Source of the DNA: Pseudomonadota bacterium
GTDB taxonomy: Bacteria; Pseudomonadota; Gammaproteobacteria; Xanthomonadales; Xanthomonadaceae
DNA: 38,808 nucleotides
Assembly: GCA_020161335.1 (NCBI GenBank)
Contig: JAIUOJ010000001.1
Coordinates: 1 to 38,808, forward strand
Direction: 5' to 3'
Shown here: positions 8,337 to 16,260 of the stretch, piece after piece
Numbering within the stretch: position 1 is the first letter of the stretch
How the letters are laid out: each line of letters begins with the position of its first letter
Notes under the pieces: model-generated
Told to the model about the DNA's origin: nothing
What the model saw: the letters and a program-made list of their open reading frames with translations, nothing else
Database searches by the model: none
Translations under genes and position numbers: made by a program

Positions 8337-9007
8337 GTTTCCACCAGGCGTTGCTGGCGCAGACCAGCACCGAGCGCAACGCGCTCGTGTCCATCCCGAT
8401 CATCCAGTCGGCGCTGGCCGGGCGCATCGAGCGCGACGACTACGTCGCCTTCCTGCAGCAGGCCTACCACCACGTGCGCCACACCGTGCCGCTGCTGATG
8501 GCCTGCGGCGCACGCCTGCCGGCGCGGCTGGAATGGCTGCGCGCGGCGATCGGCGAATACATCGAGGAAGAGATGGGCCACCAGGAGTGGGTGCTCGACG
8601 ACATCGCGGCCTGCGGCGTCGATCGCGCGCAGGCGGCGGCGTCCTCGCCGTCGCTGGCGACCGAGCTGATGGTCAGCTACGCCTACGACACCATCCAGCG
8701 CGGCAACCCGGTCGGCTTCTTCGGCATGGTGCTGGTGCTCGAGGGCACCAGCGTGGCCCTGGCCACGCGCGCGGCGACCACGATCGAATCCGCGCTCGGC
8801 CTGCCGCGCAACGCCTTCAGCTACCTGCTGTCGCACGGCGATCTCGACGTCGGCCACGTCGGCTTCTTCGAGGGCCTGATGGACCAGCTCGACGATCCTG
8901 GCGACCGCGCCGCGGTGGTCCACGCCGCGCGCCGCTTCTACGTGCTGTACGGCGACATCTTCCGCACGCTGCGCCCCGGCGGCGCGCGCCTGGCCGAGGC
9001 CGCGTGA
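8333..9007 (+). CDS. Haem-oxygenase-like di-iron oxidase/oxygenase (iron-containing redox enzyme)
   Basis: This all-helical 224-residue protein starts at the GTG overlapping the ligase stop (GTGA), preceded by CGGAG. It has the spacing of haem-oxygenase-like di-iron proteins such as UndA: a Y-x-x-H-H segment (QQAYHHVRHT, His46/47/50), then Glu80-x-x-His83 in EEEMGHQEW, Glu137 in VLEGTS, and Asp172-x-x-His175 in GDLDVGHVGF. These supply enough carboxylate and imidazole ligands for two metals. Known members cleave or hydroxylate fatty acids or amino acids using O2. The partner ligase suggests an acyl substrate, possibly held as a thioester or amide. TenA-type thiaminase is less likely because the catalytic cysteine pattern is not seen and the neighbours are not thiamine genes. 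The stop overlaps the next ATG (TGATG). Confidence 0.78.
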   Translation: MSFHQALLAQTSTERNALVSIPIIQSALAGRIERDDYVAFLQQAYHHVRHTVPLLMACGARLPARLEWLRAAIGEYIEEEMGHQEWVLDDIAACGVDRAQAAASSPSLATELMVSYAYDTIQRGNPVGFFGMVLVLEGTSVALATRAATTIESALGLPRNAFSYLLSHGDLDVGHVGFFEGLMDQLDDPGDRAAVVHAARRFYVLYGDIFRTLRPGGARLAEAA

Positions 9008-9846
9008 TGGACCTGTGCGGACGCAGCGTGGTCCTCACCGGCGCCACCGGCGGCATCGGCGAACCGCTGTGCGCGGCCCTGGTCGAGGCCGGCGCGCGGG
9101 TGCTGGCGGTCGGGCGCGATGCCGCGCGGCTGGACGCACTGGCGGCGCGGATGCCGCGCGACGCGGTGCGGTGCGTGGTTGCCGATCTCGCCAGCGACGA
9201 CGGCCGCCAGCGCCTGCTGCAGGCGGCGCGCACGGGATCGCCGGCGCCGTCGGTGCTGGTGCTGGCGCATGCGCAGGGCGGGTTCGGCCTGTTCGAGGAC
9301 CAGGACCCGCAGGCCATGGCGCGGCTGGTCGACACCAACCTGGTCGCGCCGCTGCTGCTCATCCGCGCGCTGCTGCCGCTGCTGCAGGCGCACGACCAGG
9401 TCGCGGTGGCGGTGGTCGGTTCCACCTTCGGCAGCCTGGCCTTCCCCGGCTTCGCCGCGTACAGCGCCAGCAAGTTCGGCCTGCGCGGGCTGGTCGAGGC
9501 GCTGGCCCGCGAGTACGCCGACACGCCGCTGCGTTTCCAGTACCTCGCCCCGCGCGCGACGCGCACCGCGTTCAACACGCCCGCGGTCGACGCGCTCAAC
9601 GCCGAACTGAAGGTGGCCAGCGATGCGCCGGCCGATGTTGCGCGCGCGCTGGTGGCCGCGATCGAACGCGGCCAGGCCCGCCTGCAACTGGGCTGGCCGG
9701 AAAAACTGTTCGCCCGACTCAACGGCGTGCTGCCGGGCCTGGTCGACCGCAGCCTGCGCGCGCAGCTGCCCGCCGTCCGCCGCCACGCCCGATCCCCGCA
9801 ACCCGACTCCCGGGAGGAGACCCGCCATGCAACCCCGCTTCGGTAG
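9007..9846 (+). CDS. Short-chain dehydrogenase/reductase
   Basis: This 279-residue classical SDR has a Rossmann nucleotide loop TGATGGIG near residues 13-20, a catalytic Ser in VGSTFGS and the YSASK catalytic pair (Tyr-x-x-x-Lys), in the expected order. A C-terminal hydrophobic and basic tail (KLFARLNGVLPGLVDRSLR) may touch the membrane, as in SDRs that act on lipid-like substrates. The ATG overlaps the stop of the di-iron enzyme gene. It probably reduces or oxidises the product of the preceding steps with NAD(P)H. The substrate cannot be deduced. The 3' end overlaps the start of the following exported protein by about 20 bp. Confidence 0.9.
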   Translation: MDLCGRSVVLTGATGGIGEPLCAALVEAGARVLAVGRDAARLDALAARMPRDAVRCVVADLASDDGRQRLLQAARTGSPAPSVLVLAHAQGGFGLFEDQDPQAMARLVDTNLVAPLLLIRALLPLLQAHDQVAVAVVGSTFGSLAFPGFAAYSASKFGLRGLVEALAREYADTPLRFQYLAPRATRTAFNTPAVDALNAELKVASDAPADVARALVAAIERGQARLQLGWPEKLFARLNGVLPGLVDRSLRAQLPAVRRHARSPQPDSREETRHATPLR

Positions 9847-10483
9847 ACCCCTGATCGGCCTGCTGCTGGCCGTGGCCGCGCTCGCCGGCCCCGCGTTCGC
9901 CGCCGATCCCGCCACCGTCGTGCAGGTGCGCGACCGCTGGGCGCAGATCAACTACCAGACCCCCAAGCCACAGCGCGAGGCCGCGTTCGAGGCGCTGTCG
10001 CAGCAGGCCGGCCAGGTGCGCGAAGCGCATCCACGCGACGCCGACGCGCTGATCTGGGAAGGCATCGTGCTGTCGAGCCTCGCCGGCGAGAAGGGCGGCA
10101 TGGGCGCGCTGGGCCTGGTCAAGCGCGCGAAGGCCGATTTCGAGGCCGCGCTGCGGCTGGATCCGAATGCGCTCGACGGCGCCGCGTACACCAGCCTCGG
10201 CGCGCTGTACTACCAGGTGCCGGGCTGGCCGCTGGGCTTCGGCAACGACGACACCGCGCGCACGATGCTGCGCCGTGGACTGGCGATCGATCCCGATGGC
10301 ATCGACGCCAACTACTTCTACGGCGACTTCCTGCGCGACCAGAAGGACTGGGCCGGTGCGCGCACCGCGTTCCAGAAGGCGCTGGCCGCGCCGGCGCGGC
10401 CGGGGCGCGAGGTGGCCGATGCCGGCCGCCGCCAGGAAGCGGAGACGCACCTGAAGGAAGTCGCGGCGCATCTTGCGCACTGA
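9827..10483 (+). CDS. Exported TPR-like protein of unknown function
   Basis: This 218-residue protein begins MQPRFGRPLIGLLLAVAALA with a clear Sec signal ending at AFAAD, so the mature form is periplasmic. The body shows TPR-like helical pairs: ADALIWEGIVLSS, AKADFEAALRLDPNALDG, ARTMLRRGLAIDPDGIDANYFYG and ARTAFQKALAAP. A strong GGGAGGAG ribosome binding site lies 7-13 bases before the ATG, inside the 3' end of the SDR gene. TPR proteins of this size usually act as scaffolds, for example for envelope complexes. It is probably co-transcribed with the upstream enzyme genes. I recognise no specific family and give no enzymatic role. Confidence 0.75.
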   Translation: MQPRFGRPLIGLLLAVAALAGPAFAADPATVVQVRDRWAQINYQTPKPQREAAFEALSQQAGQVREAHPRDADALIWEGIVLSSLAGEKGGMGALGLVKRAKADFEAALRLDPNALDGAAYTSLGALYYQVPGWPLGFGNDDTARTMLRRGLAIDPDGIDANYFYGDFLRDQKDWAGARTAFQKALAAPARPGREVADAGRRQEAETHLKEVAAHLAH

Positions 10484-10507
10484 GGCAGGGGCCACCAGAC
10501 TGGCGCG

Positions 10508-11182
10508 ATGCGCGTGCTGCTGGTGGAAGACGATGTTTCGCTGGGCGAAGGCGTCTGCACCGCGTTGCGGCGCGGCGCCTTCGCCGTCGACTGGGTGCAG
10601 GACGGTGCCAGCGGCCTGGCCGCGGCGCGCGACGGCGGCTTCGACCTGGTCGTGCTCGACCTCGGCCTGCCGCACATGGACGGGATCGAGGCCATCCGCC
10701 GCATCCGCGCCGCCGGCAACGCCGTGCCGATCCTGGTGCTGAGCGCGCGCGAACGTCCCGCCGACCGCACGCTGGGGCTGGACGTGGGCGCCGACGACTA
10801 CCTCGGCAAGCCCTTCGACACCGCCGAGCTGCTGGCGCGCGTGCGCGCGCTGATCCGGCGCAGCAGCGGGCGTGCGCAGCCCACGCTCGAAGCCGGGCCG
10901 CTGCGGCTCGACCCGGCCGCCCTCACCGCGACCTGGCACGGCCGCGGCCTCGACCTGACCCGGCGCGAGTTCGCGCTGCTGCGCGTGCTGATGGAGCAGC
11001 GCGGGCGGCCGATGGCGCGCGACGCCATCCAGCAGCACCTGTACGGCTGGAACGAGGACGTCGCCAGCAACGCGGTGGACGTGCACGTGCACCAGCTGCG
11101 GCGCAAGCTCGAACCCGGCGCGATCCGCACCGTGCGCGGCATCGGCTACGCGCTGGGCGACTTCGGCCTGCCCGCGCCGTGA
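10508..11182 (+). CDS. OmpR-family response regulator (QseB/PmrA-like)
   Basis: This 224-residue regulator consists of a receiver domain and a winged-helix DNA-binding domain. MRVLLVEDDVSLGEG supplies the acidic pocket, Asp51 in VVLDLGLPHMDG is the phosphoacceptor, LSAR carries the conserved Ser/Thr-type switch position, and GKPF carries the conserved Lys. The C-terminal half includes LTRREFALLRVLME and SNAVDVHVHQLRRKL, typical of the QseB/PmrA/TctD subgroup. Its stop overlaps the start of the histidine kinase gene (GTGA), so the two are a cognate pair. The 11-bp phased YTAAY repeats at 6116-6154 are a natural candidate site for this protein, which would then control its own operon. I leave the symbol blank because QseB and PmrA cannot be separated by eye. 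Confidence 0.93.
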   Translation: MRVLLVEDDVSLGEGVCTALRRGAFAVDWVQDGASGLAAARDGGFDLVVLDLGLPHMDGIEAIRRIRAAGNAVPILVLSARERPADRTLGLDVGADDYLGKPFDTAELLARVRALIRRSSGRAQPTLEAGPLRLDPAALTATWHGRGLDLTRREFALLRVLMEQRGRPMARDAIQQHLYGWNEDVASNAVDVHVHQLRRKLEPGAIRTVRGIGYALGDFGLPAP

Positions 11183-12573
11183 ATTCGATCCGCGGCTCGC
11201 TGCTGCGCCTGCTGGTCGGCCTGCTGGTCGTGCTGATGGCGATCGCCGGCTGGTTCAGCTACCGCGCCGGCCTGCAGGAGGCCGGCGAGATGTTCGACGC
11301 ACGCCTGGTGCAGTCCACGCGCGTGCTGGTGGGCCTGGTCGACGAACCGCTGGGCGAACTGAGCACGGCCTATCCCGGCGAACCGATCGTGCTGCGCGGC
11401 TGGCACGGGCAGGCGCATGGCGTCGGCGAGGCGCTGGCGTTCGACGACGGCCACGCCTACGAGAACAAGCTGGCGTTCCAGGTGTGGGACGCGCAGGGCC
11501 GCCTGCTGCTGCGCTCCGACAGCGCACCGACCACGCCGCTCGCGCCGCGCGAGCCGGGCTACGCCAACGTCGAGCGCGATGGCGGCCAGTGGCGCGCGTT
11601 CACGCTGCGCTCGCCGCGCGGACGCTGGTTCCAGTCGGCGGAACTGTCCGACATCCGCCAGGAGCTGGCGGAGGACATCGCCGGCGGCACCCTGCTGCCG
11701 TTGCTGCTGGCGTTGCCGCTGATGGTGCTGGCGATCTGGTGGAGCGTCGACCGCGCCACCCGCGCGCTGCGCCGGCTGTCGCTGGAGATCGGCGAGCGCG
11801 ATCCCGAACGCATGGCGCCGCTGGATCCGGCGACGGCGCCGCGCGAGGCGCGCGGCCTGGTCGACGCGATCAACGGGCTGCTGGGCCGGCTCGACGTCGC
11901 GCTCACCCGCGAGCGGCGCTTCGTCGCGGACGCCGCGCACGAGCTGCGCACCCCGATCAGTGCGCTCAAGGTGCACGCGGGCAACGTGCGCGACGCCGGC
12001 GACGCGGACGAGCGCATCGAATCGCAGCGCCAGCTCGCCGACAGCATCGGCCGCGTCGAACGGCTGGCGGCGCAGCTGCTGTCGCTGAGCCGTGCCGAGA
12101 ACGCCGGAGGCCCGGTCGCGCGCGCGCGGCTCAGCCTCGATGCGCTGGTGCGGACCGAACTGGAGGACCTGCGCCCGCTGGCCGAGCGCAAGCGGCAGGC
12201 GCTGTCGCTGGGGCTGGACGACGCGCAGGTGCGCGGCGACGAGGTCGCGCTGGGCCTGCTGGTGCGCAACCTGGTCGAGAACGCCGTGCGCTACACGCCC
12301 GAAGGCGGGCGCATCGACGTGCGCACCGCGCACGCCGGTGGCGTCGCCACGATCACGGTCGAGGACAGCGGACCCGGCATCCCCGAGGCGGACCGCGACC
12401 GCGTGTTCGACCGCTTCTACCGCATCCTCGGCAGCGGCCACGACGGCAGCGGCCTGGGCCTGGCGATCGTGCGCGAAGTCGCCGCGACCCACGGCGGCGT
12501 GGTCACCCTGGCGGCTTCGCCGCGGCTCGGCGGCCTCTCGATCCGTGTCGACCTGCCGGCCGCGGAGGCCTGA
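11179..12573 (+). CDS. Sensor histidine kinase (QseC-like)
   Basis: This 464-residue inner-membrane kinase starts at a GTG overlapping the regulator's TGA. Layout: TM1 near residues 8-26, a periplasmic sensor domain of about 150 residues, TM2 near 172-190, a HAMP-like linker, and a HisKA box with the phosphorylated His254 in AAHELRTPISALKVH. The ATPase domain has the N box NLVENAVRYTPEGG, the G1 box DSGPGIP and the G2 box GSGLGLAI. The order and spacing match the QseC/PmrB type (2CSK_N sensor). The signal sensed is unknown. The gene ends 9 bp before the convergent AraC gene, leaving no room for a separate terminator. Confidence 0.93.
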   Translation: MNSIRGSLLRLLVGLLVVLMAIAGWFSYRAGLQEAGEMFDARLVQSTRVLVGLVDEPLGELSTAYPGEPIVLRGWHGQAHGVGEALAFDDGHAYENKLAFQVWDAQGRLLLRSDSAPTTPLAPREPGYANVERDGGQWRAFTLRSPRGRWFQSAELSDIRQELAEDIAGGTLLPLLLALPLMVLAIWWSVDRATRALRRLSLEIGERDPERMAPLDPATAPREARGLVDAINGLLGRLDVALTRERRFVADAAHELRTPISALKVHAGNVRDAGDADERIESQRQLADSIGRVERLAAQLLSLSRAENAGGPVARARLSLDALVRTELEDLRPLAERKRQALSLGLDDAQVRGDEVALGLLVRNLVENAVRYTPEGGRIDVRTAHAGGVATITVEDSGPGIPEADRDRVFDRFYRILGSGHDGSGLGLAIVREVAATHGGVVTLAASPRLGGLSIRVDLPAAEA

Positions 12574-12582
12574 AGCGCGCGC

Positions 12583-13314
12583 TCAGTGGCTGCGCATGAG
12601 CAGCGCGCGGTATTCCTTCGGCGGCATTCCCACCACCATCTTGAACTGGCGCGAGAACGCACTCTGGTCGGAGAAGCCGCAGGACTGGCCGATGTCGGCG
12701 ATGCTGGCCCCGGTGCGCAGCAGGCGCATCGCTTCCTCGATCCGCAGCTTGGTCAGCAGTTGTTGCGGCGTGAGCTGGAACACGCGCTTGAACTGGCGCT
12801 CAAGCTGGGCCACGGACACCCCGGCGATCTCGGCCAGCGCCTGCACCCGCAACGGCGCGCCGTAGTTCGCGCGCATGTGCTTGAGCGCCGATTCCACCCG
12901 GTTGAACGAGGAATGCTGCCTGTCGGGCAGGCCGAGGTCGCGCGAAATGCCGATCACGCCGGCCACGCGGCCACCGTCGTACAGCGGCCGCTTGAAGGTC
13001 AGGCACCAGCCGGCGGCGCGGTTGGGATACAGGTGCAGTTCCAGCTGGTCCTCGATCACCTCGCCCTGCAGCGCGCGCTGGTCCTGGAGCAGGTAGGTCT
13101 CGCCCAGCCGCGACGGGAACACCTGCAGCGACGTGCGCCCGACCAGGTCCCCGCGCTGCTTCAGGCCCAGCCGCTGGAGCAGCGTCGCGTTGACGTGGGT
13201 ATAGCGGCATTCGCGGTCCTTGATGAAGAAGACCACGTTGGGCAGGGCGTCGAACAGGTTCTGCAGTTCGTCCGGGGGTAGCTGGATGGCGATGGCGGCG
13301 GCTCCTGAGGGCAC
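12583..13314 (-). CDS. PAS-AraC family transcriptional regulator
   Basis: This regulator of about 243 residues has an N-terminal PAS domain (LFDALPNVVFFIKDRECRYT, continuing to VAGVIGISRDL near residue 125) and a C-terminal AraC domain with two helix-turn-helix units (VQALAEIAGVSVAQLERQFKR and GASIADIGQSCGFSDQSAFSRQFK). The PAS part should sense a small ligand. The start is uncertain: I used the GTG at 13314, but a CAGGAG motif just downstream could serve a later non-ATG start. It lies 96 bp after the DUF885 gene on the same strand and may be the last gene of the sulfatase operon. AraC-type control of hydroxyproline genes is known in Pseudomonas. Because this is the only one-component regulator in the right half, it is the best candidate for reading the ATGCGGATTTCCGCAT sites (inference). 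Confidence 0.88.
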   Translation of the reverse strand: MPSGAAAIAIQLPPDELQNLFDALPNVVFFIKDRECRYTHVNATLLQRLGLKQRGDLVGRTSLQVFPSRLGETYLLQDQRALQGEVIEDQLELHLYPNRAAGWCLTFKRPLYDGGRVAGVIGISRDLGLPDRQHSSFNRVESALKHMRANYGAPLRVQALAEIAGVSVAQLERQFKRVFQLTPQQLLTKLRIEEAMRLLRTGASIADIGQSCGFSDQSAFSRQFKMVVGMPPKEYRALLMRSH

Positions 13315-13410
13315 GGGTGGGCAAGTGGGATCATGCGCCCATCGCGTCCCCGCGCCGGCGCCGGACGCAGCCCGCCGCCGCCTCGCTGCATCCGGGCGGC
13401 GCGCGCGGGC

Positions 13411-15168
13411 TCAACGTGCCGGCGCGACGCGCTGGTCCTCGATGAAACGCTTCATGGACTCTTCGAGAACCGGCAGCGGAACCGGACCGATCGCCAGCAA
13501 GGCATCGTGGAAGGCGCGCTGGTCGAAGCGTGGGCCCAGCGCCGCCTCGGCCTCGGCGCGGTGCCGCCGGATCTGCAGTTCGCCCAGCTTGTAGGCGGCC
13601 GCCTGCCCGGGCTGGCCGATGTAGCGGTCGACCTCGGTCACGATCTCGTGCTCGGCCAGCGCGGTGTTGTCGCGCAGGTAGGCGATGGCGCGCTCGCGGC
13701 TCCAGCCGAAGGCGTGGATGCCGGTGTCGATCACCAGCCGCGCCGCGCGCCAGGCCTCGTAGGTCAGGCGTCCGAAATCCTCGTAGGGGGTCTGGTAGAT
13801 CCCCATCTGCACCCCCAGCCATTCCGTGTACAGGCCCCAGCCTTCGATGTAGCCGGAGAACTTCGCCTGCTGCCGGAACGGCGGTCTTGCCGGCGCCTCC
13901 AGCGCCAGCGCGAACTGGAAGCTGTGGCCGGGCGTGCATTCGTGCAGGGCCAGCGCCGGCAACGTGTACAGCGGTCGCGCCGGCAGGTTGTAGGTGTTGA
14001 ACATGCAGTTCTGCAGGCCGCCACGGCCGCCGGTGTTGGTCGCCGCGATCTCCGCCGGGATCGCGACCAGGCCGTGGCGGTAGCGCGGCAGGGTGCCGAT
14101 CACGTGGCGCAGCTGCCCGTTCGCGCGCATCACCACCAGCGAGGCCCGGCCGAGCAGTTCGTCCGGCGTGGTGGCGTAGAACTGCGGGTCGGTGCGCAGG
14201 AACTCGAGGAACTGGGCGAAGCTGCCGCGGAAGCCGACCTGGCGGATGATCGCGTCCATCTCGCCGCGGATGCGCGCCATCTCGTCCAGCCCGACCTGGT
14301 GGATCTGCGCCGGGGTCATGTCCAGGGTGGTGAACTTGCGCAGCATCGCCTGGTAGTAGGCCGCGCCGTCGGGCAGCTCCGAGGCGCCGAGCGTCGTGCG
14401 CGCGCGCGGGACGTATTCCTCGCGGAGGAAGGCCAGCAGCGTGCGGTAGGCCGGTACGGCGGCGTCGCCGATCGCGGCCATCGCCTCGGCGCGCAGCTGG
14501 CGTTGCTCGGCCTCCGGGATCTGCGCCGGCATGCGCCGGAACGGCGCGTACAGCGGATTGTCCTCGCCGGCGACGGTGAACGGCACGACCGTGGCGTCGC
14601 GCCCGTCCAGCACCACCTTCGGCAGCGAGAAGCCGCGGTCCAGCCCCGCGCGCATGTTGGCGATCTGTTCGTCGAAATAGCGCGGCACGTCGCGCATGCG
14701 CGCGATCTGGCGGCGATAGCCCGCGGCATCGGTGATCCCGGCACGCGGGACGATGCTCGCCCAGAAGAAGTTGTTGGCGGTGAACGGCGCCTCGTAGGTG
14801 CGGAAGCGGATGTCGTTGGCCTGCGCCTCGACCAGGGTGCGGAAGATGCGTGCGTTGATGCGTTCCTCGGCGGACAGCGCGGCGACGTCGATGGCGTCGA
14901 GCCGTTCCAGCACCGTCGTCCAGTACGCCAGCCGGCGCTGCTGGGTGGCCGCGTCCACGCGCGGCAACCGGTCCGGCTGGACGTCGGCGTTCGGGTCCTC
15001 GTCGTCCGCCTGCTCGCGGCGCCAGGCCCATTCGGCGTCGTAGATCGCGCGCAGCGCGGCATCCGCGGCATTGTCGTCCGCGGCGGCGGCCGGCCCGGCG
15101 GCGAGGCCGGCCAGCAGCAGCGCGCAGGCGAGGGCGATGCGGGGGCGTCGGCGCGGGACATCGGTCAT
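13411..15168 (-). CDS. Exported DUF885 family metallopeptidase
   Basis: This 585-residue protein has a Sec signal (MTDVPRRRPRIALACALLLA, ending at GPAAAAD) and belongs to the DUF885 family, thought to be zinc carboxypeptidase-like and distantly related to M3/M32 peptidases. The metal motif HECTPGH (the family's HExxPGH) lies in TLPALALHECTPGHSFQF, followed by FSGYIEGWGLYTEWLGVQMG, which holds the third acidic ligand region. The ATG at 15168 has a good AGGAG seven bases upstream; a longer frame starts at 15198 but would bury the signal peptide. It follows the formylglycine-generating enzyme gene by 57 bp in the sulfatase operon. In context, it probably trims peptides in the periplasm, but no substrate is established. 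Confidence 0.88.
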   Translation of the reverse strand: MTDVPRRRPRIALACALLLAGLAAGPAAAADDNAADAALRAIYDAEWAWRREQADDEDPNADVQPDRLPRVDAATQQRRLAYWTTVLERLDAIDVAALSAEERINARIFRTLVEAQANDIRFRTYEAPFTANNFFWASIVPRAGITDAAGYRRQIARMRDVPRYFDEQIANMRAGLDRGFSLPKVVLDGRDATVVPFTVAGEDNPLYAPFRRMPAQIPEAEQRQLRAEAMAAIGDAAVPAYRTLLAFLREEYVPRARTTLGASELPDGAAYYQAMLRKFTTLDMTPAQIHQVGLDEMARIRGEMDAIIRQVGFRGSFAQFLEFLRTDPQFYATTPDELLGRASLVVMRANGQLRHVIGTLPRYRHGLVAIPAEIAATNTGGRGGLQNCMFNTYNLPARPLYTLPALALHECTPGHSFQFALALEAPARPPFRQQAKFSGYIEGWGLYTEWLGVQMGIYQTPYEDFGRLTYEAWRAARLVIDTGIHAFGWSRERAIAYLRDNTALAEHEIVTEVDRYIGQPGQAAAYKLGELQIRRHRAEAEAALGPRFDQRAFHDALLAIGPVPLPVLEESMKRFIEDQRVAPAR

Positions 15169-15225
15169 GCGGGCACTCCTGTCGATGGCGTGGGCCATGC
15201 GCGTCGCGGACGCGTTCCTGCCGGG

Positions 15226-16260
15226 TCAGCCGCCCGCGGGCGGCGGCCGGTCGAACGCAAGGCGCAGGCCGATGTGGCTGGTGCCGAGGCCGACGTCCTG
15301 CCCGGCGCGGGCGGTCACGCGGTAGCGGCGGCAGTAGTCGGGCGAACACAGGTACGAGCCGCCCTTGATGATCGCGACCGGGCCGTCGCCTTCGGGCGCG
15401 CGCGCGTCGGGGTTGCCGGGTGCGATCTGCGCCTGGCTGGCGTAACGGTCGCCGGTCCACTCCCAGGCGTTGCCGATCATGTCGTGCAGGCCGTAGGCGT
15501 TCGCGGCGAAGCAGCCGGCGGGCGCAAGCCCGACGTAGCCGTCGTCGCCGCTGTTGAACTCGGGGAAGGCGCCCTGCCAGGTGTTGGCGTTACCGGGCTG
15601 GCGCATCGACGGCGGCTGCCCGCCGCGCGCGGCGAATTCCCACTCGGCCTCGGTGGGGAGGCGACCCCCACGCCACTGCGCGTAGCGCTGCGCGTCCTCG
15701 AAGGCGACGTGCACCACCGGATCGGCCGGCTGCGCGTCCGGGCCATCGGGGCCCTGCGGCTTGCGCCAGTAGGCGCCCGGCACGTAGGACCACCAGTCCA
15801 GCGCGGCCGGGCCATCGGCGCGTGGCGGCGTGAACACCGCCGACCCGGGCTGCAGCATCTCCGGCGGCGCGCCCGGGTAGGCGGCCGGGTCCACCGGGCG
15901 CTCGGCGACGGTGACGTAGCCGGTGGCGGCGACGAACTGCGCGAACTGCGCATTGGTGACTTCATGGCGTTCCAGCCAGAACCCGGCCACATCGGTCGCG
16001 CGGACCGGCGCCTCTTCGGGATAGGCCTGGTCCGAGCCCATGTCGAAATGTCCGCCCGGGATCCAGACGGTGCCGCCATCGGGGACGATGCAGCGCGCCG
16101 CATGCGCGTTCGCCGGTGCCGCCGCGACCGCATCGGCCGCGGGTGTGGCCGCGGGCGCCGGCTCCTGCCCGCAGGCGGTCAGCAGCAGGCTCGCGGCGAG
16201 CAGCGCGCGGTCCCGGTGGCGACCGGGACGCATGCGCGGCGTGGCGGCGGGCGCGGGCAT
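15226..16260 (-). CDS. Formylglycine-generating enzyme family protein, predicted lipoprotein
   Basis: This protein of about 344 residues starts at an ATG that overlaps the sulfatase stop (TGATG); a second ATG at 16233 is also possible. Near the N-terminus, LLAASLLLTACGQ is a lipobox, so it is predicted to be lipid-anchored on the periplasmic side. The rest is a SUMF1/FGE domain: IPGGHFDMGSD, WLERHEVTNAQFAQFV, RLPTEAEWEFAARGG and NAWEWTGD. Near the end, KGGSYLCSPDYCRRYR keeps both cysteines in the C-x4-C spacing used by copper-dependent aerobic FGE. It should oxidise the active-site Cys of the neighbouring sulfatase to formylglycine. Anchoring outside the cytoplasm is noteworthy, because maturation would then occur during or after export. 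Confidence 0.9.
   Translation of the reverse strand: MPAPAATPRMRPGRHRDRALLAASLLLTACGQEPAPAATPAADAVAAAPANAHAARCIVPDGGTVWIPGGHFDMGSDQAYPEEAPVRATDVAGFWLERHEVTNAQFAQFVAATGYVTVAERPVDPAAYPGAPPEMLQPGSAVFTPPRADGPAALDWWSYVPGAYWRKPQGPDGPDAQPADPVVHVAFEDAQRYAQWRGGRLPTEAEWEFAARGGQPPSMRQPGNANTWQGAFPEFNSGDDGYVGLAPAGCFAANAYGLHDMIGNAWEWTGDRYASQAQIAPGNPDARAPEGDGPVAIIKGGSYLCSPDYCRRYRVTARAGQDVGLGTSHIGLRLAFDRPPPAGG

Noticed and set aside
8333-9007. TenA-type thiaminase as the identity of the helical protein
   Set aside because: The metal-ligand pattern E-x-x-H, E and D-x-x-H fits haem-oxygenase-like di-iron enzymes, and no thiamine gene or catalytic Cys pattern is seen.
12574-12582. A terminator between the histidine kinase and AraC genes
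   Set aside because: Only 9 bp separate the convergent stops, and I see no stem-loop with a T-run there.
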